This document shows positions 7,181-16,176 of a stretch of DNA of 57,205 bases, one piece after another. The stretch is taken from NCBI GenBank assembly GCA_965651265.1, contig CBFGRV010000021.1:1-57205 (forward strand). The letters run 5' to 3'. Numbering within the stretch: position 1 is the first letter of the stretch; every line of letters begins with the position of its first letter. A model generated the notes under the pieces. That model was not told where the DNA came from. It did no database searches and saw nothing but the letters and a program-made list of their open reading frames with translations. The stretch comes from CBFGRV01 sp965651265 (GTDB lineage: Bacteria; Bacteroidota; Rhodothermia; Rhodothermales; VXPQ01). The position numbers and the translations under genes are program-made.

Positions 7181-9688
7181 CTATTCCGCCCTGAGGCTCT
7201 CTCCCGGGGCACTTCTCGAGAGCCTCCATGATGGATACAAACCGGCGATGATAGCGGCCACGATGGCCACAACGAAGGACTCGAGCAGGGTTTCCGGCGG
7301 CACAGTGAAGCTGAGCGACCACCCGAAGGATCGCTTGTTGATGACGTAGACAAGGATGACGGCCAGTACGAGTCCCAGGGGGATGGAGAGCGCACCTGCG
7401 ATAGCGCCCATCGTGCCAGTCTGGAGCGTGAGCAGACGCCGGAGCTGTCCCGGCGTTAAGCCCTCGGCTCTTAGCACGGCGAACTCGCGCGACCGTTCGA
7501 TCTGCAGCGCCATGAGCGCGCTCACGATGCCGCCGAATGCAACGATGAGCACCAGCACGCGCAGGACGACTGTGATGGCGAATGTCCGGTCGAAGACCTC
7601 GAGCGAAGCCTCGCGCAGGCCGCGGTTCGACCGCACGGCGATCCGCCCATCGGCGACGTTTCGGATGCGCTGCTCCAACTCCGACAGATCAATGCCTTCG
7701 GCAGCATAGACGGAGATCCCCGAGTAACCGGGCGCATCATAGTACCGCTCGAATGTCGGACGCGTCATCGAGACGATGCCCGCATCCGAAGAGTAGTCAT
7801 AAAAGACTCCGGCCACCTGGAAACGCGCCGGCCCACCATCGGTGGGAAGGGTGAGGCTGTCTCCGCGGGTGACGCCATGTCTGAACGCGAAGGGTTCGGA
7901 CACGAGCACGGCACCGGAATCGACGAAGCTTCTCCAGCTGAGGGCAGCGTCTCCGCGGGCGAACTGTATCGACGACTCCGCACCGGGCCCCGGCTCGATC
8001 GCAGAAAGGGTCGCGTGTCGTCCGTCCACCACGAGATCCAGCCTGCGCACGGTCGAAGTCGCGCGAACGCCCGGCAGATTCTCGATGCGATCGCGCAGCT
8101 CCTCATCCAGCCGCGCTCCCGTGAGCCGTGCCCCGGCTCCTGGAGCCTGGATGTACAGATCTGCCTGAAGGGTGTACTCCAGCCAGATCGAAACCGTCCT
8201 ACGGAAGCTCTCCACCATGGTCCCAACCCCGATGGCCGCGGCGACCGCAATGGCCAGGGCGGCGATCGCAACGGATGTCCGGCTGAGATTGTGGATGATG
8301 CCCTGGGCGGACATCCGTCCGATCAGGCCGAATAGCGCACCGAGAACTCGCCGTCCTGCCGAGGCGAGCAGGCGCGTAGCTGTCGGCGTCAGTAGGGCGA
8401 ATGCGGCGATGACGAGCACCAATCCGGCATAGCTCAGCGTCAGGTTTCGGCCGGAGACGAGCAGCACAATCGTTCCGGCAACCGCCGAGATCGTGCCTCC
8501 GACGAAGAACTTGGGCAGGCGCCGCGCGATGCGCCGCTCCTCCTCCGAACGCTGCAGTACGACACCTACGGGCGCCCCGGCTGCTTCCCGCGCCGGCACC
8601 ACAGCCGCCAGCAGCGTTGCGCCCGTGCCGAGCAGCAGACCTTTGATTATCGTCGAGGTCCCGAACACGGCCGACCGCACCTCAAGCACGAAATACAGAT
8701 CATTTATGGTCTGCGTTACGAGGCGCACGAGGCCCTGGGCCAGCCAGGTTCCGAGCGCAAGACCCACCACCGACCCGGCCAGCCCCAGCACCGCGGCCTC
8801 GATCATCACGCCGGCGAATATTTCGCGCCGTGTCACCCCGATCGCCCGGAACCGGCCGATCAGGGTTCGCCTCTGTACGATGGAAAACGTCATGGCGTTA
8901 TAGATGAGGAAGGTGGCCACGACGAGCGACAGCAGGCTGAGCGCGGTCAAGTTCAGCTCAAACGCATCCGTCATCTGTTCGAGCGTTTTGGTGCGAGCGC
9001 CTGACTCAATGACTCGCACACCGGGCGGGAGCCGCCCGAGCACACTATGTGGGCCTTCTGCATCCTCCAGGATCAGATCGATGCGCGAGAGTCGGCCCCG
9101 CATGCCGAGAAGCCGGTGCGCCGTGCCGATGTCGGCGATGATCAAGTTGGCGATGGCATCTCGACTCGTTTCGTCCACAGGGACGAGCAACCCGGCTACC
9201 TCGACGGCCTCATGCCTGCCGGCAATTTCAAGATGAAGCGTATCGCGGGCGGACAAGCCAAGTGACGACGACACAAGCACAGAGGGCGATTCTCCGAGAA
9301 ATGCCGCCTGATCGATGTCGGACAGCTCGCGCGTGTACGGCCGAAAGTCCCGATCGGCAAACGGGTCAATGCCCAGCAATTGGAAGGATCTTCCACGATA
9401 GCTCACATGGCCCTCGACGATGGGGGCGGACGGCCGGATGCCGTGCTCCACACGTAGTCGCCGATATAAGTCCGCATCCAGGTCGTCGGGGCCGACAATG
9501 TGGTGCGTTGCGCGCCCGGCGACCCGCTCGGACGACATGTGGAAGGCCCGCATGGCGCCGGCGTTCGCCATATCGATGGAGACCACGACCGAAACGCCCA
9601 GTGCAATCCCCAACACGGAGAGCGCCGTCAGCCATGGGTGCTGCAAGAGATAGCGAAAGGCGGCGCGCAGCGCGATCGATCGGCTCAT
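7181..9688 (-). CDS. ABC transporter permease with two FtsX domains (fused AttF-AttG type)
   Basis: An 835-residue permease of the FtsX/MacB type. It has an N-terminal membrane helix ('WLTALSVLGIALGVSVVVSI', about 19-38), a large extracytoplasmic region, a first FtsX domain with three helices (about 240-380), further central helices (about 395-470), a second extracytoplasmic region, and a C-terminal FtsX domain (about 705-830). This equals two permease halves in one chain, where the original Att system has separate AttF and AttG. Its start overlaps the ATPase stop by 4 bp. With the ATPase and the AttH-like protein it should form an envelope transporter that moves or extracts lipophilic molecules rather than a nutrient importer. 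Substrate unknown. Confidence 0.88.
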   Translation of the reverse strand: MSRSIALRAAFRYLLQHPWLTALSVLGIALGVSVVVSIDMANAGAMRAFHMSSERVAGRATHHIVGPDDLDADLYRRLRVEHGIRPSAPIVEGHVSYRGRSFQLLGIDPFADRDFRPYTRELSDIDQAAFLGESPSVLVSSSLGLSARDTLHLEIAGRHEAVEVAGLLVPVDETSRDAIANLIIADIGTAHRLLGMRGRLSRIDLILEDAEGPHSVLGRLPPGVRVIESGARTKTLEQMTDAFELNLTALSLLSLVVATFLIYNAMTFSIVQRRTLIGRFRAIGVTRREIFAGVMIEAAVLGLAGSVVGLALGTWLAQGLVRLVTQTINDLYFVLEVRSAVFGTSTIIKGLLLGTGATLLAAVVPAREAAGAPVGVVLQRSEEERRIARRLPKFFVGGTISAVAGTIVLLVSGRNLTLSYAGLVLVIAAFALLTPTATRLLASAGRRVLGALFGLIGRMSAQGIIHNLSRTSVAIAALAIAVAAAIGVGTMVESFRRTVSIWLEYTLQADLYIQAPGAGARLTGARLDEELRDRIENLPGVRATSTVRRLDLVVDGRHATLSAIEPGPGAESSIQFARGDAALSWRSFVDSGAVLVSEPFAFRHGVTRGDSLTLPTDGGPARFQVAGVFYDYSSDAGIVSMTRPTFERYYDAPGYSGISVYAAEGIDLSELEQRIRNVADGRIAVRSNRGLREASLEVFDRTFAITVVLRVLVLIVAFGGIVSALMALQIERSREFAVLRAEGLTPGQLRRLLTLQTGTMGAIAGALSIPLGLVLAVILVYVINKRSFGWSLSFTVPPETLLESFVVAIVAAIIAGLYPSWRLSRSAPGESLRAE

Positions 9689-10455
9689 CCTTCCGGCTGT
9701 GATGGGCCGACATCCGCCGGAGGCGCAATCTGCCTGAGCTCGCCATCCATCATTTCCATGACACGATCGGCCCGTAGGAGAAGATCACGATCGTGCGTGG
9801 CCACAATCATCGTCCTCCGCTCCTCGCGGACGAGCCTCTCGAGCAGGTCCATCACCGCCGCACCCGTAGTATAGTCCAGGTTGCCCGTGGGCTCGTCTGC
9901 GAGAATGAGGATCGGATCGTGCGCAAGCGCACGAGCGATGGCCACCCTCTGCCGCTCCCCTCCGGAAAGGCGGTCGGGGAAGGTGGCCTGTCGATCCGCC
10001 AACCCCACCCGCTCGAGCAAATCGAGCGCCCGCTCGCGGTTGAGAGTGCCGCGCAATTCCATCGGGAGCAACAGATTCTCGAGGACGGTGAGCGTGGGAA
10101 TCAGATTGAAGGATTGAAAGACGAAGCCGACGTGATCCCTTCGGAAGAGGGTTCGCTCTCGCTCGCCGAGCGTCGTCATGTCCTCCGACCCGACGAGCAC
10201 CTTCCCGCTATCCGGTTGGTCGATGCCGGAGATGAGATTCAACAACGTGCTCTTGCCCGACCCGCTTCGCCCGACGATTACGGTGAGCTCGCCCTCCAGA
10301 AATGACGTAGTTACGCCGTTCAGCACCCGCCGGAGGCGTCCGCCCTCCTCATAGGTCTTGTGCACCTCGATGAGCCGCACCAATGGACGAAGGGAATGTC
10401 CGATACTTTCGCTTTCGCGCCTTTCGCTTCGCTCGGCTTCCTCGGCTCCGTGCAT
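9685..10455 (-). CDS. ABC transporter ATP-binding protein (LolD/MacB/AttE type)
   Basis: Energises the fused permease encoded immediately downstream. All nucleotide-binding motifs are intact: Walker A 'GRSGSGKST' (about 62-70), Q-loop 'FVFQSFNLIPTLTVLENL', signature 'LSGGERQRVAIARAL', Walker B 'LILADEPTGNLD' and the H-loop 'VATHD'. The 'NLIPTLTVLENLLLPMEL' stretch is typical of the MacB/LolD subgroup that works with FtsX permeases. The first 25 residues are charged and poorly conserved, so the true start may be later. It is the first gene of the Att-like block, 51 bases after pyrB, and may share its transcript. Confidence 0.92.
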   Translation of the reverse strand: MHGAEEAERSERRESESIGHSLRPLVRLIEVHKTYEEGGRLRRVLNGVTTSFLEGELTVIVGRSGSGKSTLLNLISGIDQPDSGKVLVGSEDMTTLGERERTLFRRDHVGFVFQSFNLIPTLTVLENLLLPMELRGTLNRERALDLLERVGLADRQATFPDRLSGGERQRVAIARALAHDPILILADEPTGNLDYTTGAAVMDLLERLVREERRTMIVATHDRDLLLRADRVMEMMDGELRQIAPPADVGPSQPEG

Positions 10456-10506
10456 TTGAATCCTCTACTACTGGCCCTCGCGCGCCCGTATGCCGGAATG
10501 CCGGGC

Positions 10507-11487
10507 TCAGCCTCCCTCGGCCAGTTCGCCGGGCCGCCCGGAGAGCAGATAGAGCACTGCCATCCGCACAGCGACGCCGTTGGTCACCTGGTTCAGGATG
10601 ACGGCGCGCTCGTGATCCACCACTTCGCTGGCCAGCTCGACGCCGCGATTGACAGGCCCTGGGTGCATGATGCGCAGATCAGGGTAGCGCTCCATATGCT
10701 CCATCTTGATCCCGAATCGCTCGTGGTACTCCCGGAGGCTCGGAAACAGCCCGGCCTCCTGCCGCTCGAGTTGGATGCGCAGCGCCATGGCCACGTCGCA
10801 TCCCTCCAGAGCTTCCTCGAGGCGATGGACCACCCGCACCCCCATCTTTTCCACCTGAACGGGCATCATCGTCTTCGGGCCGCAGAGCGTGACGTTCGCC
10901 CCGAGCGCCCGCAATCCGTACACATTAGAGCGTGCGACGCGGCTGTGCGTGATGTCACCGACAATGGAGACATTTAGGCCTTCGAAGCTCGGAAACAGGT
11001 CCGAAATCGTGAGAAGATCGAGGAGCGCCTGTGTCGGATGTTCATGCGCTCCATCGCCGGCATTGATCACCACCGAATCTACACAGCGCGTCAAAAAGTG
11101 CGATGCCCCGGGCGATTTGTGGCGGATCACGACCATATCGATCTTCATCGCCTCGATGTTGAGCGCCGTGTCTTTCAGCGTCTCCCCCTTTGAGACGGAG
11201 GATCCGGATGCCGAAAAATTGACCGTGTCGGCAGAGAGCCGCTTCTCGGCCAGCTCGAAAGAGATTCGGGTGCGGGTCGACGGTTCGAAGAAGAGGTTTA
11301 CGACGGTGATGCCCCGAAGAGTGGGCACGCGGCGGATCGGACGTTCGAGGACGGACCGGAACTGGCGTGCGGTCTCCAAAATGAGCTCGATCTCACCCGC
11401 TTCATAGGTCGAGAGACCCAGCAAGTGGCGATGTTTTAGCGACGTTAGCTGTCTCTTCTCTACGTTCTCTCCGTCGATGACCTGCAT
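10507..11487 (-). CDS. pyrB: aspartate carbamoyltransferase catalytic subunit
   Basis: Second step of de novo pyrimidine synthesis: carbamoyl phosphate plus aspartate gives carbamoyl aspartate. The carbamoyl-phosphate motif 'FFEPSTRTR' (near 67-75), the loop 'SVSKGETLKDT', 'HPTQALLDLLTI' and the aspartate-site 'MHPGPVNRGVE' are all present. Length (326) is that of a free-standing catalytic chain. No pyrI regulatory gene follows, so this is probably an unregulated ATCase trimer or one paired with a distant DHOase. It starts 9 bases after the pyrR stop, a standard pyrR-pyrB operon, and would be controlled through PyrR. Confidence 0.97.
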   Translation of the reverse strand: MQVIDGENVEKRQLTSLKHRHLLGLSTYEAGEIELILETARQFRSVLERPIRRVPTLRGITVVNLFFEPSTRTRISFELAEKRLSADTVNFSASGSSVSKGETLKDTALNIEAMKIDMVVIRHKSPGASHFLTRCVDSVVINAGDGAHEHPTQALLDLLTISDLFPSFEGLNVSIVGDITHSRVARSNVYGLRALGANVTLCGPKTMMPVQVEKMGVRVVHRLEEALEGCDVAMALRIQLERQEAGLFPSLREYHERFGIKMEHMERYPDLRIMHPGPVNRGVELASEVVDHERAVILNQVTNGVAVRMAVLYLLSGRPGELAEGG

Positions 11488-11496
11488 CGGAGTGGG

Positions 11497-12066
11497 TTAA
11501 TCCTTGGGATGTTCGACGAGCCAGACTCCCTCACGGTCGTCGACCTCACGCAAACGCACGCGCACCTCCTCGCCGGGCAGCGTCGGCACTTCTCGGCCCA
11601 CGATATCTGCGCAGATGGGGAGCTCGCGCAACCCCCGATCCACGATGACCAGAAACCGAACGCTGTCGGGTCTTCCGAGGTCCATCAAGGCGTCAAGCGC
11701 CGAGCGACCTGTGCGGCCCGTGTAGAGCACGTCATCGACAAGGACCAGGTGCCGTTCGGAAACATCGAACGGAATCTCCGTCCGGCGGATGACCGGTTGC
11801 TTCAGCCGCATGCGAAAGTCGTCTCGATACATGGTTGCATCGAGGATGCCCAGGGGGATCTCGATGCTCTCCGCCTCGCGAATTTTCGCCTGTAAGCGGC
11901 GAGCGAGGTACACGCCCCGTGTCTGCATGCCGATCAGACCAAACGCCTCTGATGCATCCTGTTCGGAATCGATGAGCTCTGCGATCTGCTGGGCCATCCT
12001 GTTCAGCGTGCGGTCCAGATCGCGCGCATCCATCAACTGCGCCTTGATACGGTCCTGTTGCTCCAT
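11497..12066 (-). CDS. pyrR: bifunctional pyr operon regulator / uracil phosphoribosyltransferase
   Basis: PyrR binds a hairpin in pyr leader mRNA in the presence of UMP/UTP and shuts down pyrimidine gene expression; it also has weak uracil phosphoribosyltransferase activity. The PRPP-binding loop 'LVLVDDVLYTGRTGRSALDA' is clear, as are 'GIMQTRG'-like 'GLIGMQTRGVYLARRL' and 'VDRGLRELPICADIVGREVP'. Length (189) is slightly above the usual 175-180 owing to the N-terminus. It heads the pyrR-pyrB operon; a candidate PyrR-binding sequence lies about 70-90 bases upstream of its start. Confidence 0.95.
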   Translation of the reverse strand: MEQQDRIKAQLMDARDLDRTLNRMAQQIAELIDSEQDASEAFGLIGMQTRGVYLARRLQAKIREAESIEIPLGILDATMYRDDFRMRLKQPVIRRTEIPFDVSERHLVLVDDVLYTGRTGRSALDALMDLGRPDSVRFLVIVDRGLRELPICADIVGREVPTLPGEEVRVRLREVDDREGVWLVEHPKD

Positions 12067-12135
12067 GCGGATAAATTAAGCCTGGATCGGCCGAAGTGCG
12101 AGGTGCGACGGTGGGACGCTCGGGAAATTCTCGAG

Positions 12136-12157
12136 GTCCCGACTCCTCTCTGGCACA
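12136..12157 (-). promoter_or_regulatory. candidate PyrR-binding leader motif upstream of pyrR
   Basis: On the minus strand the leader of pyrR-pyrB contains CCAGAGAGG, identical to the most conserved part of the PyrR target (consensus CCNGNGAGG). It is followed by an imperfect hairpin, GGGACCTCG...CGAGCGTCCC (about 12114-12140). There is no U-run after the hairpin, so control could be translational rather than by transcription termination. The flanks that form the upper stem in Bacillus targets are poorly matched here. Inference from motif plus context. Confidence 0.4.
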
Positions 12158-12237
12158 CTGGCGCACCTGGCGGCAGCGGAACCCTCCAGGGTGGGCCTCG
12201 ATCTAAACCGACGCACCTCCCATGAAGTTGGCCACCC

Positions 12238-13173
12238 ATGCCGTCGGACCAGGATACCACCCTTCGATTTCTCGATCCCGCTGTCGTATCGCGCCTCAAG
12301 AACATGGAGCTGCGAGCGCGCATGATCGTCGAGGGCTTCATGACGGGCATGCACAAGAGCCCGTACCACGGTTTTTCCGTCGAGTTTGCGGAACATCGAC
12401 CCTATAATCCCGGCGATGAGCTCCGGCACGTCGATTGGAAGGTGTACGCAAAAACCGATCGCCACTATGTCAAGCAGTTCGAGGAGGAAACGAACCTGCG
12501 GAATTACGTGGTGCTCGACACATCGACATCTATGCGATACCGCCACGGGGCCGCGTTGTCGAAGCTCGAGTACGGGGCGTATCTAGCCGGTGCGCTGCAC
12601 TATTTGATGATCAGACAGCGCGATGCCACGGGCCTCGTGACGTTCGACGAGTCCGTGCAGCGGCTGCTCTCCCCGCGGAGCACCTCCTCGTATCTTCGCC
12701 AGCTGCTCCTTAGCCTGCAGCGCACGATCGACGAAACTCCCGAGCGCCGGAGAACAAGCGCGGCCTCCGTCCTCGGAGAGGTGGCCGAACGGATCGCCAG
12801 GCGCTCCCTGGTGGTTATCATTACGGACCTGTTCGAGAACGTCGGACAGCACGAGGCGCTGCTGAAATCGCTGCGCCACCTCCGGTATCGCGGCCACGAA
12901 GTGATCGTTTTCCATGTCCTGGAGTCTGAAACCGAGAGACGCTTCCGGTTTCCGGATGTACCCATGGTCTTCCGCGATATGGAGACGGGCGAGGAAATGT
13001 CCATCCAACCGGCCCAGTTGCGCGAGAACTACGCCGAGGCAGTCCGCAGCTTCTCGGATCGATTCAGGCGGAAATGCCTCGAGTACAATGTAGACTTCGT
13101 GGAGATCGACACGAATGAGCCCTACGACACGGCTCTGCTCGCCTACCTGAACAAACGACGTCGGCTGACTTGA
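12238..13173 (+). CDS. DUF58 domain protein with von Willebrand A-like fold
   Basis: Cytoplasmic DUF58 protein of 311 residues, without the N-terminal membrane helices found in larger members. The DUF58 signature 'VEFAEHRPYNPGDELRHVDW' is near residues 44-63, and the vWA metal site 'DTSTSM' follows near 94. The C-terminal part is a Rossmann-like vWA domain ('LVVIITDLFENVG'). DUF58 proteins usually sit beside a MoxR AAA+ ATPase and are thought to act in chaperone-like assembly; no MoxR gene is in this window. It is divergent from pyrR. The stop codon overlaps the TTG start of the downstream peptidase gene. Confidence 0.9.
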   Translation: MPSDQDTTLRFLDPAVVSRLKNMELRARMIVEGFMTGMHKSPYHGFSVEFAEHRPYNPGDELRHVDWKVYAKTDRHYVKQFEEETNLRNYVVLDTSTSMRYRHGAALSKLEYGAYLAGALHYLMIRQRDATGLVTFDESVQRLLSPRSTSSYLRQLLLSLQRTIDETPERRRTSAASVLGEVAERIARRSLVVIITDLFENVGQHEALLKSLRHLRYRGHEVIVFHVLESETERRFRFPDVPMVFRDMETGEEMSIQPAQLRENYAEAVRSFSDRFRRKCLEYNVDFVEIDTNEPYDTALLAYLNKRRRLT

Positions 13174-14942
13174 GCATCCGAAAGATTCATCTCGACCCAG
13201 TCCTGATTATTGTGGCGGCTCTCGTTTCGACAGTCGTTGCATGCTCGGATGCTTCAGCGCAGGCCTCCGAGCCGACCATGCCGCATGCGGTGTCGCCGAC
13301 GGTCTACGAAAATGTCAAGCTCGTGCAGCAGTATCAGGAAACAATCCGACCGCGCGAGCTCGCCGCGCAGCTCTTCTTCTTCTCCTCGGATTACTTCGAG
13401 GGGCGGGAGACGGCCTCGCGTGGTCAGAAGTTCGCCGCGGAATACCTGGCCTCGCAGTACCGGAAGCTGGGCCTGGAGCCAAAGGGCACAATGGCCGTCG
13501 AGCATCCATATGCTCCTGAAGCCTACTTCCAGCGTTTTCGTGCGTACGGGACACGTCTGCGAGAGGCCCGATTAGACGTCATGGTGCAAGGTGATACGGT
13601 GGGTACGAGCATCTTCTCGGCCCGCCGGCAGGACGATCTCGCCTACCTTCTCCACGGCTCGCTTCCCGAGGCCAGCGGTGGGGTCGTTTTCGCCGGATAT
13701 GGCATCTCGGATGTCGATCTCGAATACGACGACTACCGAGCATTGGAAGACTACAGTGTGTCTTTCGGCGGGAAGTGGCTTCTGGTACTCGACGATGAGC
13801 CACTCGCCGATGCGGAAACCAGCCTACTTCCGACTCCGAATTCGCACGTTTCCGTGTGGTCGCGGAGCATCCACCAGAAGCTCCGCGCTGCCTTCCAGCG
13901 CGGCATTCCGAAAGGCTTTCTGGTTGTTGGCGATACAAGCCCGCGGGCCGCATCCGACTTCGCAGAGCGATCCAGGGCGGCCGCGGCCGCTCTCGAGAAC
14001 AGGGGACGGCTTTCGGTGATGGAAACGGCCCATTCGATGCCGGTCTACATGATTTCCTCGAAACTCGCTGATCAGATCCTGGGCCCATCCGGCCGCTCCG
14101 TGCGCGAATTGAAGGCACAGATCGATGAATCCCTCACGCCGGTGGTCTTCGAGCTTCCGGGCGTGTCGGTGGCGAGCCGCCTCCGCCTGTCTTCCTATAC
14201 GGTGGAGACGGAAAACGTGCTGGCATTCATTCCGGGGTCCGACCCTGAAGTGCGCGATGAGGTCGTTGTTCTTTCCGCCCACTACGACCACATCGGGATC
14301 GAAGCTGGATTTCGTGGGGATCGGATCAATAACGGCGCCGACGACAACGGCTCCGGCACCGTGGCCCTTTTGGAGGTCGCCGAGGCCTTCATGAAAGCCC
14401 GCGAAGATGGCCACGGTCCTCGCCGGTCCCTATTGTTCTTACACCTGACGGGGGAAGAGAATGGACTGCTCGGATCTGAGTACTACGCCGACGTCAACGC
14501 CGTCCTGCCCATAGAACGTACTGTGACGAATCTGAACGTGGATATGATCGGTCGCCACGATCCAACCCGAACGGATCCGGACTCGAATTACGTTTACATC
14601 ATTGGGTCGCGCCTCATTTCCGAAGAACTGCACGAGATCAACCAGCGCGTGAACGAGCTCACCGGCACAGGGCTGTTCCTGGATGAGCGCTTCAACTCAC
14701 GCCACGATCCCAATCAGTTTTACGCGCGTTCCGACCACTGGCATTTCGGTAAGCCGCGGCATGGAGTTCCCTTCATCTTCTTTTTCACGGGTATCCATGA
14801 GGACTACCATCGCCCAACGGATGAAGCCGACAAGATCGATTACGATCGACTCGCAAGGATTGCACGATTGATCTTCGCCACGGCGTGGCAGGTGGCGAAT
14901 CAGGATTCGGCGCCCGCCGTATCCGGCGGCGGCTTTCACTGA
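13170..14942 (+). CDS. M28 family zinc metallopeptidase, exported, probably lipoprotein
   Basis: Aminopeptidase of the M28 (PSMA/Streptomyces aminopeptidase) family with two zinc ions. Ligands are all in place: H371 in 'SAHYDHIG', D391/D392 in 'NGADDNGSG', E429/E430 in 'TGEENGLLGS', D458 in 'NVDMIGR' and H547 in 'GIHEDYHRPTD'. The region before the catalytic domain (about 60-330) is long and probably holds a PA-like insert. The N-terminus has a hydrophobic segment ending 'STVVACSD', a possible lipobox with Cys25. The start is TTG at 13170, overlapping the TGA of the DUF58 gene in the form TTGA, a translational-coupling arrangement. Likely periplasmic peptide degradation, together with the M20 enzyme that follows. 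Confidence 0.9.
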   Translation: MSIRKIHLDPVLIIVAALVSTVVACSDASAQASEPTMPHAVSPTVYENVKLVQQYQETIRPRELAAQLFFFSSDYFEGRETASRGQKFAAEYLASQYRKLGLEPKGTMAVEHPYAPEAYFQRFRAYGTRLREARLDVMVQGDTVGTSIFSARRQDDLAYLLHGSLPEASGGVVFAGYGISDVDLEYDDYRALEDYSVSFGGKWLLVLDDEPLADAETSLLPTPNSHVSVWSRSIHQKLRAAFQRGIPKGFLVVGDTSPRAASDFAERSRAAAAALENRGRLSVMETAHSMPVYMISSKLADQILGPSGRSVRELKAQIDESLTPVVFELPGVSVASRLRLSSYTVETENVLAFIPGSDPEVRDEVVVLSAHYDHIGIEAGFRGDRINNGADDNGSGTVALLEVAEAFMKAREDGHGPRRSLLFLHLTGEENGLLGSEYYADVNAVLPIERTVTNLNVDMIGRHDPTRTDPDSNYVYIIGSRLISEELHEINQRVNELTGTGLFLDERFNSRHDPNQFYARSDHWHFGKPRHGVPFIFFFTGIHEDYHRPTDEADKIDYDRLARIARLIFATAWQVANQDSAPAVSGGGFH

Positions 14943-14958
14943 TCAGCCGGATCGGCCT

Positions 14959-16176
14959 ATGACAGTGGCAACCATGCTCCATCGCATCCAGGCTCTCAAC
15001 GAGGACATCGCCGGCGAGGTCATCCGGCTTCGCCGAACCATCCACAGCAACCCCGAGCTGGCGTATGAAGAGCATGAGACCGCCCGTCTGGTAACAGCGA
15101 CGCTGGAGCCGCTGGATCTCGACATCCGGACGGGGGTCGCTGAGACCGGCATCGTGGCAACGCTTCGAGGCGCACGACCCGGACCCACCGTCGCGCTGCG
15201 GGCGGACATGGACGCGCTTCCCATCATGGAGGAAAACTCGTTCGAGTTTGCCTCACGCAATCCCGGCCGCATGCACGCCTGCGGGCACGATGCCCACACT
15301 TCGTCCCTCCTGGGGACGGCCACGATCCTCAGCCGCCTCCGCGACGAGCTCCCGGGGACCGTTCGTTTCTTGTTTCAGCCGAGCGAGGAGAAGCTGCCGG
15401 GCGGCGCCAAACCCATGATTGACGAAGGCGCCCTGGGCGAGATCGACGGAACGCGGCCGGAGGTGATCTTTGGACAGCACGTACAACCCGACCTCGACGC
15501 AGGTACGATCGGTGTTCGAGGCGGGATGTACATGGCGTCCACTGACGAAATCTATATCACGGTGGAAGGCACCGGCGGGCACGCTGCCGCGCCACATCGC
15601 CTCGAGACGGATGCCACGCTTGTCGCGTCTCACATCCTCATAGCCCTGCAGTCGGTCATCAGCCGCCATTGCCCACCCGACGTGCCAAGCGTCCTGACGA
15701 TCGGACGACTGATCGCGGACGGGGCGACGAACATCATCCCGAACAGGGTTCGGATGGAAGGCACATTCCGATCGATGGACGAGGAGTGGCGATTCCGTGC
15801 CCATGACCACATTCGGCGCGTGGCGAGACACACGGCGGAGGCCCTGGGCGCTCGTGCAGATGTGAACATCGTTGTCGGCTATCCCGCGCTCTTCAATGAC
15901 CCCGCGGTCACTGATTTCGTACGATCCGCAGCAGAGGAGTACGTCGGCCCCGAGCGTGTCATCGACCTGGATCTCTGGTACGCGTCCGAGGACTTCGCCT
16001 GGTACCTGCGCGAATTGCCCGGATCGTTCTACCGGATTGGTACCCGCAACGAAGCGAAAGGCATTGTGCACGGCCTTCATACGCCGCGCTTCACCATCGA
16101 CGAGGACGCTTTGCGCGTCGCCCCGGGGTTCATGGCCTACCTGGTCTGGAGATATCTTACGAGGGCGACGGCATGA
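14959..16176 (+). CDS. M20 family amidohydrolase (HipO/AmhX type N-acyl amino acid hydrolase or carboxypeptidase)
   Basis: Cytoplasmic dizinc amidohydrolase of the M20D group, which cleaves N-acyl or amino-acid amide bonds (hippurate hydrolase, indole-acetyl amino acid hydrolase and similar). Signatures are 'RRTIHSNPELAYEEHET', 'ALRADMDALPI', 'MHACGHDAHTSSLLG' with C108 and H110 as ligands, 'FLFQPSEEKLPGGA' with E143/E144, and 'GTGGHAAAPH' of the dimerisation domain. Length (405) is normal and there is no signal peptide. It starts 16 bases after the M28 gene and overlaps the following lipoprotein gene by 4 bp. Exact substrate not predictable. Confidence 0.92.
   Translation: MTVATMLHRIQALNEDIAGEVIRLRRTIHSNPELAYEEHETARLVTATLEPLDLDIRTGVAETGIVATLRGARPGPTVALRADMDALPIMEENSFEFASRNPGRMHACGHDAHTSSLLGTATILSRLRDELPGTVRFLFQPSEEKLPGGAKPMIDEGALGEIDGTRPEVIFGQHVQPDLDAGTIGVRGGMYMASTDEIYITVEGTGGHAAAPHRLETDATLVASHILIALQSVISRHCPPDVPSVLTIGRLIADGATNIIPNRVRMEGTFRSMDEEWRFRAHDHIRRVARHTAEALGARADVNIVVGYPALFNDPAVTDFVRSAAEEYVGPERVIDLDLWYASEDFAWYLRELPGSFYRIGTRNEAKGIVHGLHTPRFTIDEDALRVAPGFMAYLVWRYLTRATA

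Noticed and set aside
6799..7395. Minus-strand open frame of 198 codons spanning the gap before the AttH gene.
   Set aside because: It overlaps the certain permease coding sequence in another frame and is Ser/Arg-rich, as expected of a shadow.
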